Below are positions 42,269 to 54,764 of a stretch of 64,000 bases of DNA, piece after piece. The position numbers and the translations under genes are program-made. Under the pieces are notes generated by a model. The model was not told where the DNA came from. It made no database searches and saw nothing but the letters and a program-made list of their open reading frames with translations. Origin of the DNA: Juglans regia. Taxonomy: Eukaryota > Streptophyta > Magnoliopsida > Fagales > Juglandaceae. How positions within the stretch are numbered: the stretch's first letter is position 1; each line of letters starts with the position of its first letter. The DNA lies in the NCBI RefSeq assembly GCF_001411555.2, contig NC_049910.1:31095150-31159149 (forward strand). Reading direction: 5' to 3'.

Positions 42269-42385
42269 AATAAATATGGGATCTACATGAAAAAAATTAA
42301 TTGTTTAATAATGAATCTCACTTTTTTTTAAAGTGACTACACAACACTTACGCATTCCACAATTATATATAACATTACTCATATC
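42269..42385. mobile_element. MITE remnant at the UGT truncation point (copy 2)
   Basis: Duplicate of 2971-3100 and similar to the right part of 61694-61868 (atctacatgaaaaa, ttaataatgaatctcac, cattccacaattatatataa). It marks the break of the UGT scrap. Confidence 0.6.
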
Positions 42386-42534
42386 TTACAGGTGCTCCAA
42401 GCCACAACCACACGATATTAAATAAGTTTTTTAGGGGAAACCCACCAAGCTAGTGGGGGTGTTTGCTAGTGGTGCCGATGAGTTGAATGGGTGCACGGGA
42501 GTAGCGCATTCTATTAAAAATTAAAAATAAAAAT

Positions 42535-43390
42535 ATCTTCTTTATAAAATATATACAAATCACTAAAATCATACATAGCTATTATTTCAAATAAAATTTA
42601 GAATTCTCAATCTCTTTTTACCTAAACACTTTTTTCTAATTGATAGGGATATAAAGTCATCGCTCTAATTATTATTAGGTCCACACTTTTTACAATTTGT
42701 AACCCCTAGCTAGGGATTGGTTCTGTTGTAAGAGTTTTTGGAAAGTAAGCTCCCTCCACATATAAGGTTCAAACATTTAGGTGCAACAATTTCTAGTGAG
42801 GAATCATTGGATTTAAGAACTTCTTGAATTATTTGATATATAATTGCAGAAACTTCTTGCTGAATGCTTATGCACTCTCGAGATTGACCAGGACTTTTGT
42901 TCCAGGAAAAGTAAAAATTTACAATTTGTGTCAATGTCATTTTCCATTCCCCAAAATAACTAAACTCGTGACTCTTTCTTCTTCACCGATTTTTCTAGAG
43001 ATTTTCTCTCCGGTTGTTTTTTCCTTAGTCAAATTATAGTCAGATTTAAATAAATTATAAAATTATGAATTTATCGAAGGAGAGTATTAATGCTTAAAAC
43101 AATAACAAAAGGGAGAGAGTAAAAGCAATATGCACTTTTTCTTTTTTTTGGCTTGATTTATTGAAAACCGATGCAATCTGTGGACTACAAGCTGAGAGAA
43201 TAACCATTTCTTATGCCAATACGGCCAAGGAAATTCAGTTCCAATAAAAGTGTCAAAAGCAAAATGGGCCTTAATTATAAACTGGACATAACATAAAGCC
43301 CATGTATATCCATTTCTTGGGCCTATTCGGTGTGTCAAATATGCTACCATGCATCCACAACCAATGCAGAATCATGACATCTTATTATAT
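42535..43390. repeat. UGT-unit duplicated block with unoccupied MULE-1 site
   Basis: Matches 3260-4164. It ends with TATTATATA at 43383-43391, preceded by 'gaatcatgacatct' and followed by 'atatgattaaaaaaa', the intact version of the site split by MULE-1. No gene is visible. Confidence 0.88.
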
Positions 43391-45106
43391 AATATGATTA
43401 AAAAAAATAACTCTAGTTTTGGACATTATGCATGTTTGGACATGGAGTATCTAATTTTGTGAATAGTAGTAAAATTATTTAAGTTTTGGACATTTAGATG
43501 TTTTATTGGTATTGAAAATTGAGAGAAAAAAATTGAATTAAAATTTTACAAAATTAAAACTTGTTTGGATACAATTTTTTAATACAATTTTTATTTTTAT
43601 GTTTGTAAGATTTTTATTGATTTTTATTTCTTGTTTTGAAGTTTGTAAAAGATGTATTAGTTTTGTTTTTATATAATGATTAGAAAAAAATTTTGAAAAC
43701 CTAAAATTAAAAAATATTTCGTGTTTAGCGAAGTTTGGAGATAAAATTATGAGAAGTTTTTGATAATTTTGAGAATTCTTGATCTGTCCAAACTTTTCAA
43801 TAAATTTGGCCTTTTGTGATTTCTTTTGTTGGTTGGTGAGCGTGAACTCCTAATTTATTATATATATATATATATATATATGAATCTCATATAAAAAAAT
43901 TAATTTTTTAATAATAAATTATATTCTCTTTCAAAAGAAATGTACAGTACTTATACAATCTATAATTGTATCTAGCATTACTATATATTCTTAAAGTATA
44001 TAAATGAATAATGTTAAATACAGTCATGAGTTGTACAAATATCGCACTCTTTTAAAAAAAAAAAAATTTATTATTAAAAAATTAATTTTTTATGTGAATA
44101 TCATAGTTATTCACTATTTTTAGAGTGAGTGTGCATTTATACATTTTATAATTATAAATATCATTTCTCGTATTAAATATAATATATATTTTAAAAAAAA
44201 TAGAATTTATTATTAAAAAAATAATTTTTTATATAAATCTTAAATTTATTCAATTTTTTAAATCTAAAAATATCTCCTCTCTCCTATTATAATCAAGGAA
44301 GTAGTACCATGTGATTATTCTTTATGGATTGTTCCAATGTCTTATCCAAATTAATTTTTCATCCGTACCATTTCCCGTCAATTAAGCATCTCCGTTCTCA
44401 ATATTGGTCCCAACTCCGTCTTAATTATGTGGGCCAGATCTTAGAAAATATAGCTACGTTGCACCCTAAACCACGCTACGTACGCAACCGCAATGGTGTC
44501 CATATTATATATATATATATATAATCTATGGACATATAATAAATAATGGCACCTACTACTGCTATTTGTCAAGGTCGACCTATATAATATCCAAACTTAG
44601 ATCTCTAAAATTAGATTCTTAAAACTTAAAATAGTACTATTTCTAATTTAACCAAGCATGATCTCGTGAAATTATTATTATTGTTGTTGTCATCGTTATT
44701 GTTATTACTGTCTTCACACTACACACTTTATACATGACTAACCACTTCATTATTCTCTTTTGAAAAAGAAAAAATATAATCGTAAACAATTCTGCTTATT
44801 AATATGTGCACCAATTCAATATGATTGGTTAGAAAATAGATTTTATTGAAAACAATTCTAATTTGAATTTAGAATATAAAGGTAATAACATTAATACGCA
44901 GATTGATACGAAACTTACTTGTACATAACAAAACTCTTCAAAAAATCAGATCGCAAAATCAAACAGACAATCAATCAAACGAATGCCCCAAACGTACGTA
45001 CAAGGATTAAAAAAAATGAGATAAAATGAAAAAGACATTATTAATCGTCCAAATAAGTTGGAGTTATTTAGAAATCGTGATCTCTCTTTCTGCAGATACT
45101 GATACT
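43391..45106. repeat. UGT-2 3'-flank block
   Basis: Matches 60340-62350 and 40340-42018. TA microsatellites at 43859-43880 and 44507-44521. The segment 44760-44940 (aacaattctgcttattaata ...) is also seen at 62025-62190 and 51960-52090. No gene is visible. Confidence 0.75.
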
Positions 45107-45157
45107 TTATTGAGAGATTAGCTCAAGCAAAGTTTTGAAATCTTTGGAGGCAATCCC
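45107..45157 (-). pseudogene. Severed 3' end of UGT-2
   Basis: The minus strand reads GIASKDFKTLLELISQ and the native stop (45107-45109). This is the original tail of the UGT at 50239-51629, now 5.1 kb away across a copia insertion. ATCCC at 45153-45157 is the 5-bp target duplication matching 50239-50243. Confidence 0.95.
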
Positions 45158-45411
45158 TGAAAGAACCGAAACAGCTCTGGAATTTAATGCCAGAGTCGTG
45201 TGTTTTCTTCTCATATATATAGCTGAAGTTTGTTACAAGAGATAGGATTTACAAGAATTTAAATACAAGTGTGCAGAATAATATGGAAGAACAACGTAAA
45301 GAGAAAACAGAGGAAAACAGAATTCTCGTGTCCAGCACCAGACTTCCTTTCCTTTCGGCAAGCTAATTATTTTGAATTTTGGTTGTTACGGTTTGAGCCT
45401 TATCCTTATCA
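45158..45411 (-). repeat. Copia 3' LTR
   Basis: 254 bp, tgaaagaacc...ccttatca on the plus strand. It differs from the 5' LTR at three transitions (atatgg/atacgg, cagaat/caaaat, ctcgtg/ctcgcg). The polypurine tract adjoins it at 45412. Confidence 0.95.
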
Positions 45412-48400
45412 TTCCCCCGTAAACTGGCAGGGAGATCTATCACAGAAAGCTTATCTCGAAGGAAGCAAAACCGATCAGCTGTGTGTCCCTTTGTGAATAT
45501 ATCTGCAGGTTGGAGAGAAGTAGGAACATGCTGAAGAATTATGTCTTTATTGGCCACCTTTTCACGGACAAAGTGGTAATCCACTTCTATATGTTTTGAC
45601 CGTGCATGGAAAATGGGATTTTAGGCAAGAGCTAAGGCACTTATGTTATCACACCAAGCAACTGGAGCAGATGGAAGGGAGACCTTGAGCTCGCGCAACA
45701 GCATGCGCAACCAATACACCTCAGCCGTAACTAGAGCCAAACACCGGTATTCAGCTTCAGTGCTTGATTTAGACACGACAGGTTGTTTCTTAGCCGACCA
45801 AGATATTAGATTGGATCCAACATAAACACCATAACCACACGTTGAGCGTCTGTCGTCAGGATCACCAGCCCAATCAGAGTCACAATAGGCATTAATGGCA
45901 AAAGAACTAGATTTGTAGAAAAGACCATAATCAAGTGTATGCTTTAAGTAGCGTAGCACACGTTTGGCTGCTGTCCAATGAGCCGTGGTTGGTGCTTGCA
46001 TGTGTTGACAGAGTTGATTTACTGAGTAAGCAATGTCGGGGCGTGTGAGAGTAACATATTGTAAGGCACCCACCGTTTGCCTATATTCAGATGGATCTTG
46101 AAGAATTTCTCCATCAAATTTGGATAGCTTGGAACCCGAGACACAAGGAGCACGATATGGTCGAATACCAAGTAGTTGCACACGATCCAAAAGATCAATA
46201 ATATACCTGGTTTGCCGAAGATGTAATCCGGAAGAATTCCGTGTGGCCTCAATGCCCAAAAAGTATGTCAATTGGCCAAGATCCTTCATAGCAAACTCAA
46301 GTTGTAGTTTAGAAATCAGAGAGGTTATAAAATCCCGATCATTTGAGGTAACAAGAATATCATCCACATACACTAATAAAAATACATGGATATTCTCAAG
46401 ATGATAGGTAAATAACGAGGGGTCAACTTGTGAGCTTTGAAAACCAAGAGCCAAAAGCACTGTGGATAGCCGATTAAACCAAGCTCGAGGAGCTTGTTTT
46501 AAACCATAGAGAGACTTATGAAGCTTACAAACATATTGTGGGTGTAACGGATCCTCAAAACCTTTTGGTTGTGTCATATAAACTTCCTCTTCTAAAATAC
46601 GATGAAGAAAAGCATTAGAAACATCAAGTTGACGAATATCCCAGTTAAAAGAAATGGCAAGTGCAAGAACCATACGAACTGTAGAAGGTTTTATGACCGG
46701 GCTGAATGTGTCATGAAAATCAATACCACTTCGCTGTAGATAACCGACAGCTACTAATCTATCCTTGTGACGCTCAACACTACCGTCAGGTCGTCGCTTG
46801 AGTTTAAAAACCCATTTACACGGCACCACGTTTTTACCAAGAGGACGAGAACATAGTGACCAGGTTTCATTCTTTAATAGTGCCTGAAATTCACTTTCCA
46901 TTGCTGCATGCCACTCAGGTAGAGATGCCGCTTGAGCATAGGTTCGAGGCTCAGAACTAACCACACCTGCATGCAATGCTCGAAGAGGATGACGAGTGGA
47001 ATATAAGTGAAAGCCAGGTAACCTACGGGGCTTAAGATTACCGGTCTGTGATCTAGTAATTATCTGAGTGGAAGGCATATGAGTAGAGGTGACTCTGTCA
47101 AGGGGTGCACTATCTTGATGAGCAGAGGGACGACTAAGAGCAGGTGTAGAGGACGCTGGAGGGGTCACAAAGATCTCGGGTTGGCTAGAATTGAGGGCTG
47201 GGATAGAGGAGTGGGGATGGGTTTCGGGAAAGGATGGACTAATAACAGGTTCATGATTTTCGGGACAGAGTACAGAAGTCTCGGGTTGGCCAGAGTTGAG
47301 AGGTGATATAGAGGAGTGAAGATGGGTTTCGGGACAGAGGACAGAGTTCTCGGGTTGGTCAGAATTGAGAGGTAGGAAAGAGGAATGAAGATGGGTTTCG
47401 GGAGATAGAAGATCAGGAGCAGGTGTAGGCGAGGAGGGAACAGTTACAGGAGTCACGGGCTGGGCAGAATTGAGGGACGGGACAGACGAGGAGAGGGGGT
47501 TTTCTGGTGAAATAAGAGTGGGATTAATATTTGAAGACATTTCTGGAAGGGTAGAAACAATAGAGGACGGGGTCAAAATATGAGAGGAAGGAAGAAAATT
47601 CAAACCTTGGGAATTACCTGAGGAGGAGACGCAGTTGACGGGCTCGGTGAGAATGGATTGTGCAGGAAATTTCTCTTCGTCAAAAACCACGTTCCGAGAG
47701 ATGTAAACACGTCTGGAGGAAGGATCGAAGCACCGAAAGCCTTTATGATTAGAACAATAACCAAGAAAAATACATGGTGTGCTACGATATGATAATTTAT
47801 CATTTGTATAAGGACGGAGACATGGAAAACATTGACATCCAAAAGCTCGAAAATATGTAAAATCAGGAGGAAGATGGAAAAGACGTTCAAAGGGTGATAA
47901 ATAATCAAGAACTTTGGTAGGTAGTCGATTAATTATGAAGATAGCGGTTAGGAAAGCATCAACCCAAAATTTCTTAGACAAGCCGGATTGAGCGAGAAGA
48001 GTAAGACCCATGTCCATAATATGACGATGTTTCCTCTCAGCAAGGCCATTTTGTTGAGACGTATGAGGACAAGACATACGATGAAAAATTCCATTGTCAC
48101 TCAAAAACTGCTTAAACATGGTAGAACAAAATTCACCACCATTATCACTTTGGAATTGTCTAATGGTAGATTTAAATTGTTTTTCCACTAAAAGCTTGAA
48201 TTTAACAAATGTAGAATAAACATCAGATTTATGTGAAATAGGAAACATCCAAGAAAAACGAGTAAAGTCATCAATAAAAATTACATAATAACGACAACCA
48301 CTCAAAGAATGAGTGGAAGTGGACCAGACATCAGAATGAATTATTTCAAGGGGAGCAGTTGATTCTCGTGAAGAGTCAGAGAACGGTAATTGCTTAGCCT

Positions 48401-49985
48401 TACCTAGTTGACACGACGCACAAACTGACGCTTTATTTATTGAATCACTAATTGGAAGAGAAAAATTGGAAATGACACGACGAAGAATTTCGGTGGAAGG
48501 ATGTCCCAAACGACAATGCCAAGTAGAAGTAGAAGCCATGACGCCAACCGTCATTGTGAGAGCATGATACGGCGATGAAGATAGTTGACGAAGGTTGATT
48601 GGGTACAATCCATTGTCACTTGGTCCCGTCAAGAGTGTGTCCCCCGTCAGGATGTCCTTCACAGAAAAATCAGAGCCAGTGAGTTCAAAAAGAACATTAT
48701 TATCTTTACAGAATTTATTGATAGAAAGAAGATGGGCAGAGGCTTGAGGACAATAGGCAACATCAGTTAAAGCAAGAGTAGAAGACAAAGTTTTAATAGA
48801 AGCATTGCCAGTGCGAGATATGATCAAACCTGTCCCGTTACCTACACCCACGGTGTCATCGCCTTCATAAGGTTGAGAAGTTGCAAGATTAGCAATATTT
48901 GAGGTAACATGAAGATTAGCCCCACTATCCGCATACCATTGGTGTTGATTTAGATAAGTCGTGTTAGCCTCAGCCACCATAGCGGCTAATTCAGTAGGAG
49001 GATGACGTCCTTGAAATGAATAATTCATTCGATTAAAACAGTCCAAAGCTTGATGCCCCTCTCGTTTGCAAATTTGACATGGGGAACGAGAGCGAGACTC
49101 GGACGACGCAGGCACAGCTGAAGATGTGAGCGGTAGGTGAGGTAGAGGCTGTCTAAATTGAGAAGACGCACTACCCGCACCTTTAGAGACCCCTGAGAAG
49201 CGAGATTTATTATGGGTGTGTCGAGAACTTGATTTAGAGCCAGGTTTATGGGAGTAGAGAGCATAGGAACCTGCCTCAGAATGAAGGGACTGACTATGAA
49301 ATTTTTGCATAAGATCATAGTTCAACAATTCTGCATGAAAATCCGAGAAAGACATAGATTTTTCCTTAGATAGGAGCATATACGTAGTGATAAAGGAATG
49401 AAATGAAGAATTGAGACCATTGAGAACAGATAAAATTAAATCCGAATCATCAACAGATTTCCCAACAGCAGAAAGTTCATCAGCAAGAGCCTTAACTTGA
49501 TCCAAAAAATTTTAGCAAGATAATGACCCTTGCTGTAAACACTGCAACTTTCGTTTGATAAGAGACACACGAGAGGATGAGGGCGCAGCAAAACGTGCGC
49601 CAAGAGCTTGCCAAGCAAGCTTGGAAGTCTCAAGACCATATATGGTGGAGACCACCGTAGGAGACAAAGAAGAAATAATCCAGCCAAGGACCGTTTGGTC
49701 CTTATACTGCCAAGCCATATAGGCAGCATTAAGGATACCTTGGGCCTTGTTTTCTTCACTGGAAAATTGAGAAGGACATAAGTCGGAACCATCAACAATT
49801 CCCATGAGTCCATAGCTCCGAAACAAGGGAATTAATTGAGCACTCCAGGCAAGGAAGTTAGTTCCATCAAGTTTGATGGAAATAACTTGAGCTGGAAGAT
49901 GAAATGCAGCGGAAGGAATTGAGGAATCTGCAACAGCAGCCATAGGATCGTTAGAAGCGTTAGCTATAGGATTTTCTGATACCAT
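45363..49985 (-). pseudogene. Copia Gag-Pol polyprotein with two in-frame stops
   Basis: One frame of 1541 codons runs from an ATG whose A is the last base of the 5' LTR to a stop inside the 3' LTR. TAA codons interrupt it at 49514-49512 (after QQGSLSC) and 45623-45621 (after SALALA). Domains in order: Gag N-terminus (LDGTNFLAWSAQL), zinc knuckle CQICKREGHQALDC, protease DSGAN, integrase (WHCRLGHPS, then HSDVW, SDNGGEF and ERKHR), reverse transcriptase (YVDDILV), RNase H (CDSDWAGD, STEAEYR) and the tail HVPTSLQPADIFTKG. These are all the usual copia domains. Apart from the stops the frame is intact, fitting the young LTRs. Readthrough or trans-supplied proteins would be needed for mobility. 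Confidence 0.93.
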
Positions 49986-50238
49986 GAAAGAACCGAAACA
50001 GCTCTGGAATTTAATGCCAGAGTCGTGTGTTTTCTTCTCATATATATAGCTGAAGTTTGTTACAAGAGATAGGATTTACAAGAATTTAAATACAAGTGTG
50101 CAGAATAATACGGAAGAACAACGTAAAGAGAAAACAGAGGAAAACAAAATTCTCGCGTCCAGCACCAGACTTCCTTTCCTTTCGGCAAGCTAATTATTTT
50201 GAATTTTGGTTGTTACGGTTTGAGCCTTATCCTTATCA
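49985..50238 (-). repeat. Copia 5' LTR
   Basis: 254 bp. On the minus strand its first 49 bases form the new 3' coding end and stop of UGT-2. Its own promoter would drive the element away from UGT-2. ATCCC at 50239-50243 is the target duplication. Confidence 0.95.
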
Positions 50239-51629
50239 ATCCCATCAGGTCCGGCAGCTTTCACTACAAGCTCTTTAAGATCTCTGATCTTCTCCTTCAT
50301 CCTCCTTCGATGTTGATCATCATGTCCCAGAACGAGCTCCAAGCTCTTGACCATTCCCTTCTTTGTAAACACCCCTCCCTCAACCCTAACCCCTATCTCC
50401 CACACGTCCTCTACCATCCGTCCGTTCATCTTACCGTCGCCTAAGATCGGCCGGCAGATCATCGGAACCTCTCCGACAATGCTCTCAAACACAGAGTGGT
50501 ATCCACAGTGTGTAATGTACACGCCTACTGCTTTATGTGACAAGACATAAGCCTGGGGTGCCCAGGGAACTATTTTTCCTTGTTTCCTTGTCCTCTCGAG
50601 GAACCCATTCGGCAGAAATGCTTTGAAGTTTTCCCTAAGAGACCAAAGAAAAGGAACGCAACTCGCTTCCAGCGCCTCTGCTAAAGCAGCAAACTCGTGG
50701 GGTGGCACCGCCGCCACTGTTCCAAAGCTTATATATGCTACCGATGTTGGCTTTTGCTCGTCCAACCATGGGAGGCAGCCTGTGGCGTCTGAATGCGATG
50801 GTGGTAGGGGTGGAGTTGGGACTATTAATGTGGGAAATCCCACGTACAGAATGTCTTGGAACTTGGACTTGAGATCATCGGTGAGTATGGTTGAGTTTAG
50901 TTCTCGGAAAGAGTTCATCACAACAGCATTTGCTCGTGGCAGGACTTCGCTAATTCTGCGCAGTGTGCGTGCGAAAATTGGAGAACAATTTGACTGATTA
51001 CCTTGAAGTATTTCTGGGGGTAAGTCCCCGAAGCGCATTACGGAGAGTCCTGGAATGGCATCTAGGGTTTTGTCAATAGGGTTTAGATCTCCCACTGCAC
51101 CGCCATTACCATGAGCTTCACCGCCACCGCAAGCTTTAGCATAAGTCTCATGGATGAGAGCACTGTAAATGTGGGCCGAGAGGTCGTAGGGTGCGGGAAC
51201 GTATAAAGGGACCCACTTTACATGCATGTCCGCAGCCATATCGCAGCCAAAGACCAAGAAAGCATCGTTCAAGATGCAGGTGATCTTTTGCTGCCCAGTC
51301 TCGGCCACTGCCATATCCATGCCTTTCCGGAAGCTCTCAGGTGCAGCCTCAAGGAACAGCTCCACTTCCTCGAGGGGATTCCCGGGAGTGAGGACATGAC
51401 CCTCAGGCACGCCATCCGCAACATCGTAGGATTTAAGGTTGTGTGGGAGGTGAGCTCCTGAGGTGGCAGAGAGCTTTTGGTTGGATTTGGCAGTGTTGAG
51501 GAAGGAGAACCGCACGTCAGGGGCGGCCGATGCTAATTTGGAAGCTAGGTTGAGTAAAGGCCAGGGATGGGAGCCAAATGGAAATGCCAAAACAGCAACA
51601 TGCTGATTTTTTCCTGAGCTTTGACTCAT
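50190..51629 (-). CDS. UGT78-like glycosyltransferase with LTR-derived tail (UGT-2)
   Basis: 479 residues from ATG. Residues 1-464 are UGT; from residue 465 the frame enters the copia LTR and ends DKDKAQTVTTKIQNN and stop, replacing the native ASKDFKTLLELISQ. Length is almost unchanged. His21 and the Asp in ILNDAF are kept. The PSPG box (W356-G399) reads THCGYHS, with both Trp to Tyr377 and Asn to His378, and GDG at its end; the Asn is a UDP-contacting residue in the family and is kept in UGT-1 and UGT-3. The sugar-contact Thr is Val (PLYVPAP). The C-terminal helix of GT-B enzymes packs back onto the N-terminal domain, so the tail change could matter. This may be a pseudogene in the making; expression is unknown. 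Confidence 0.85.
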   Translation of the reverse strand: MSQSSGKNQHVAVLAFPFGSHPWPLLNLASKLASAAPDVRFSFLNTAKSNQKLSATSGAHLPHNLKSYDVADGVPEGHVLTPGNPLEEVELFLEAAPESFRKGMDMAVAETGQQKITCILNDAFLVFGCDMAADMHVKWVPLYVPAPYDLSAHIYSALIHETYAKACGGGEAHGNGGAVGDLNPIDKTLDAIPGLSVMRFGDLPPEILQGNQSNCSPIFARTLRRISEVLPRANAVVMNSFRELNSTILTDDLKSKFQDILYVGFPTLIVPTPPLPPSHSDATGCLPWLDEQKPTSVAYISFGTVAAVPPHEFAALAEALEASCVPFLWSLRENFKAFLPNGFLERTRKQGKIVPWAPQAYVLSHKAVGVYITHCGYHSVFESIVGEVPMICRPILGDGKMNGRMVEDVWEIGVRVEGGVFTKKGMVKSLELVLGHDDQHRRRMKEKIRDLKELVVKAAGPDGIDKDKAQTVTTKIQNN

Positions 51630-52160
51630 TTTTCTTGGCTTGATTTGCTTCTAGATACTAGATAATATTAGTGTAATTGGTATTGCATGTGGGTATGCAT
51701 TCAAGAACCGAGAGAGATTTATAAGATATATATATATATATTAATAGCATCATACATTCCAAACTCTTCTTTACTGTCGGCAATTGATATTATTTACTAC
51801 TGAATGGTAGCTTCAAACCTAAGTCTGACTGGTAGCTTTAAACATAAGTCTGACTGGTAGCCATGGTTAGGTATGCACTCCCCGCCAACTAAGGCTTCGT
51901 TTGGATGATAAACATCTCTCAACTCATCTCAACTCATCATTACAATTTTTTTAAATGTAAACGAATTAGTATATTCACGTATTCATTCAATATGATTGGT
52001 CAAAAAGTAGATTTTATTAAAAATAATGTTAATTTGAATTTAAAATATGAATGCAACAACATTAATATGCAGATTGGTATGAAAACTTAATTGTACATAA
52101 CAAAACTCATTAATATTATAAAATTTGATCGACGAAGTGGACCTATAAGTACAAATGTAT
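51630..52160. repeat. UGT upstream block (copy 2)
   Basis: Promoter region of UGT-2, matching 24090-24372 and 63787-64000. 'gactggtagc' segments are locally duplicated at 51826-51862. Between 51890 and 52110 lies an extra segment (ggcttcgtttggatgataaa ... gcagattggtatgaaaact) not in the UGT-1 copy. TATA-like tract at 51718-51745. Confidence 0.75.
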
Positions 52161-54764
52161 TTTTTTTTATCTATTTTTTCTTTACTTTTTTTATATAGTT
52201 TTAAATATTTTTAAAAAATAAAAAAAATTTCAATTCATTAATTTTCACTTCCTTAATCATTAAGTAAAAGAATTAAAAATTAAAAATTCAATCGGTCACT
52301 TTTATCGATTCAACTAGCATTTTCCTAATATTATAGAGTACTGAATGGTAGCTTTAAACTTGACTTGTTTGGAAATAGATTTCATCTCTGCATCTCATCA
52401 TATCATCTTATTACATCTCATTCCCAAACAAAATTTAATACAAACATTTTCAAACTAATCATTATAACTTTTCCAAACTTTCTAATAAAAAATAATTTAA
52501 CTTTTTCAAATCTCCAAACAAAAATAATATTATAAAACTATATACTAAAAATATTTTAATTTTATAATATTTTTTATTCAACTTTTTTTCTCTCATTTTT
52601 CAAAACTAAAAGAATACTCAACTCGAACTATATCACTACTATTCACAAACTATCTTAGTATTATTCACAAAACTCTGATATCATATTAATACTCCCCAAA
52701 GGAGCAACTCCTACCTTAATTAGAAATTTCCTTAAATTGTTCATTTTTATCTAAATACTTTTTTATAATTCAAATAGAAATACATTTATTATGTAAACCT
52801 TATTGTATAAAATATGAAAAATGCTCGGGGAATCGAGAATGACACTCTGAAATTGGCCGATACGTTTGTTTTTTTAGGATTTGTGTTTGTTTATATTTTA
52901 ATATTGTATTTTATTTTTATTATTATTCTAAAATACATAAAAAAATACTTTAAAAAAAGAAGAAAAAAATACAACTGGAATTCTAATATATATATATATA
53001 TATATATATAACATGTTAATTTAATTTGAGTTTATATAATATATTGGAATCTTATTATTCATGTCTATTAATCTTATAACATAAAATTAATCTTATAAAT
53101 CTTAATAAAATTAGTCTTCTAATTTTTAATATAACATTTGAATTTTGATATAATATATAAATTTTAATTTTATAACATAAAATTAATAAAATATAAACTG
53201 AGAGATATGGGTCAACCACTTGTTAAACTTTTGTTGAAATATATTTTTGTTTATCAATAAAACCGGAAAAATGGAACTGCACCAAGACTGAAAAAATTGA
53301 AAGTTCGGTTTCAATGATAAATAGATCCGGTATCGATTCTTAAATTTTCAAAATCAATGTATACCGGTTCGATCAAAAAAAATTCAAAACCGTACTGTTA
53401 CACCTATAATCAAAATACTCTACACACTTCGTCTTGATTTGGGCATCGGAGGTATCCCATACCTGAGCCCCCCATTTCATTTTCTTAGTGCAAGTTGTTG
53501 GAGACCATTAGCAAGAATGCAAAATATGTTCACAACAATTAATGCAGTCTATAGGATAGTATAACACATTTAACGTATTTTTTGTATGCCTATAACAATA
53601 CGTTATGAAGTAGAGTTTTTCAATCCTAATCATATTCAGGCTACATATCGAGCCCTTTTCCCGTACATAGATTTTGGCTTTTTCTGAATTATGATTATTA
53701 ATGACCATATATGTTTCTTAATTTGATAGAATATGTCCTACAGTATTTTAGATGATAATCCACAATAACAAGTTTGTCCTTAGGAGTGTAACCGGTCCGG
53801 TTTGATCCGGTTTTAGACATATTTTATAACCGAATCGGTATACATCGATTGCACCCATAAACTGGTACTTTCATTTTTACCTATTTCAATCTGACACTAC
53901 AAGAAAAATGACTTGTTTCGGCGCCACATTTTGTCACTAATATTGTGGAAAATTGTCGAAAATACCTATTCTCGTCAATTTTTCAATTGCCGCATGTTCG
54001 TCAGAATTGATTGCTTTTTTTTTTTTTTTTTGGCTTAAAATCAGTGAATCGAAAAAATCGTCGCAAATTGTATGTTATTTCCGGCTATTAAGTTAGTCAC
54101 AAATAGTTAAAAATTCTCTGAAAATGTGTATTACATTATCAAAGGAAATCATTGAGAAAATTTTTTTGTATACGTTTCAGTTTATTACTACAACATATAA
54201 ATAAAATAATTATTTCACCATCATTACTAATAAAACTAACTATTGATGGGACTCACAACTTTTTCAACTTCTCATTAAAAATTAAACATAACTCAATATA
54301 CTTCATACATCCAAACACCTTAAACTCATTTCAATGGGACCCACAAACTCATTCCATCTTAACTCACTACTATTCATAACTTTTTTCAACTCATCGCACT
54401 ACCCAAACACAACCTGAGATTCAAGGATTTTGCAGACGTCCAAATGAAGTTTTGTATTTATCTCAAATAAAAATTACTCCAACAATGACAATCATATTTA
54501 ACCTAGATGGACAAACTCTGATTCTTGCAAAGATGTTTGATTTCACCTCCAAATGCTTCATGTTCACATAAACAAGCTGGAAGTAAGGAACACATGCTTC
54601 ATTTTCTATCTTCCTATTCTTTTCTTTTCTTTTTTTCTCCTTTTTTTTTTTTTTTTTCCTTTCATCTCTCTTTGTATGTGTTTTTAAAATAGACCCTTGA
54701 GTGGGTTGTCTTTAGAAATTATTATATTCCTAGAGTCAGAGAATATTAAAGTACTATACACCCA
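52161..54764. other. AT-rich spacer with MITE and hAT scraps
   Basis: No gene is visible. Positions 52360-52690 (cttgtttggaaatagatttc ... actattcacaaactatc) and 54230-54420 (ggacccacaaactcattcca ... cgcactacccaaacacaac) look like copies of a 'gtttgg...ccaaac' MITE family. Positions 53270-53410 and 53779-53890 are pieces of the CCGGTCCGG hAT family (one starts TAGGAGTGTAACCGG). At 53895 a CACTACAAGAAAAATGAC end of a CACTA-type element begins. TA run at 52987-53010. Confidence 0.55.

Larger units (their letters stand above)
45158..50238 (-). mobile_element. Ty1/copia LTR retrotransposon, near full length
   Basis: A 5081-bp element in minus orientation with two 254-bp LTRs (TG...CA ends), an ATCCC target duplication on both sides, a primer-binding site TGGTATCAGA (49984-49975, initiator tRNA-Met type) and a polypurine tract at 45412-45424. 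By eye the LTRs differ at three sites, all transitions (about 1.2%), so the insertion is fairly recent. The gag-pol frame has two in-frame stops, so this copy is not autonomous. It sits inside the last codons of UGT-2, in the same orientation. Confidence 0.95.

Noticed and set aside
50623..50997. 124-codon plus-strand frame repeated at 62783-63157
   Set aside because: It is antisense to UGT-2 and UGT-3, and is conserved only because the sense strand is.
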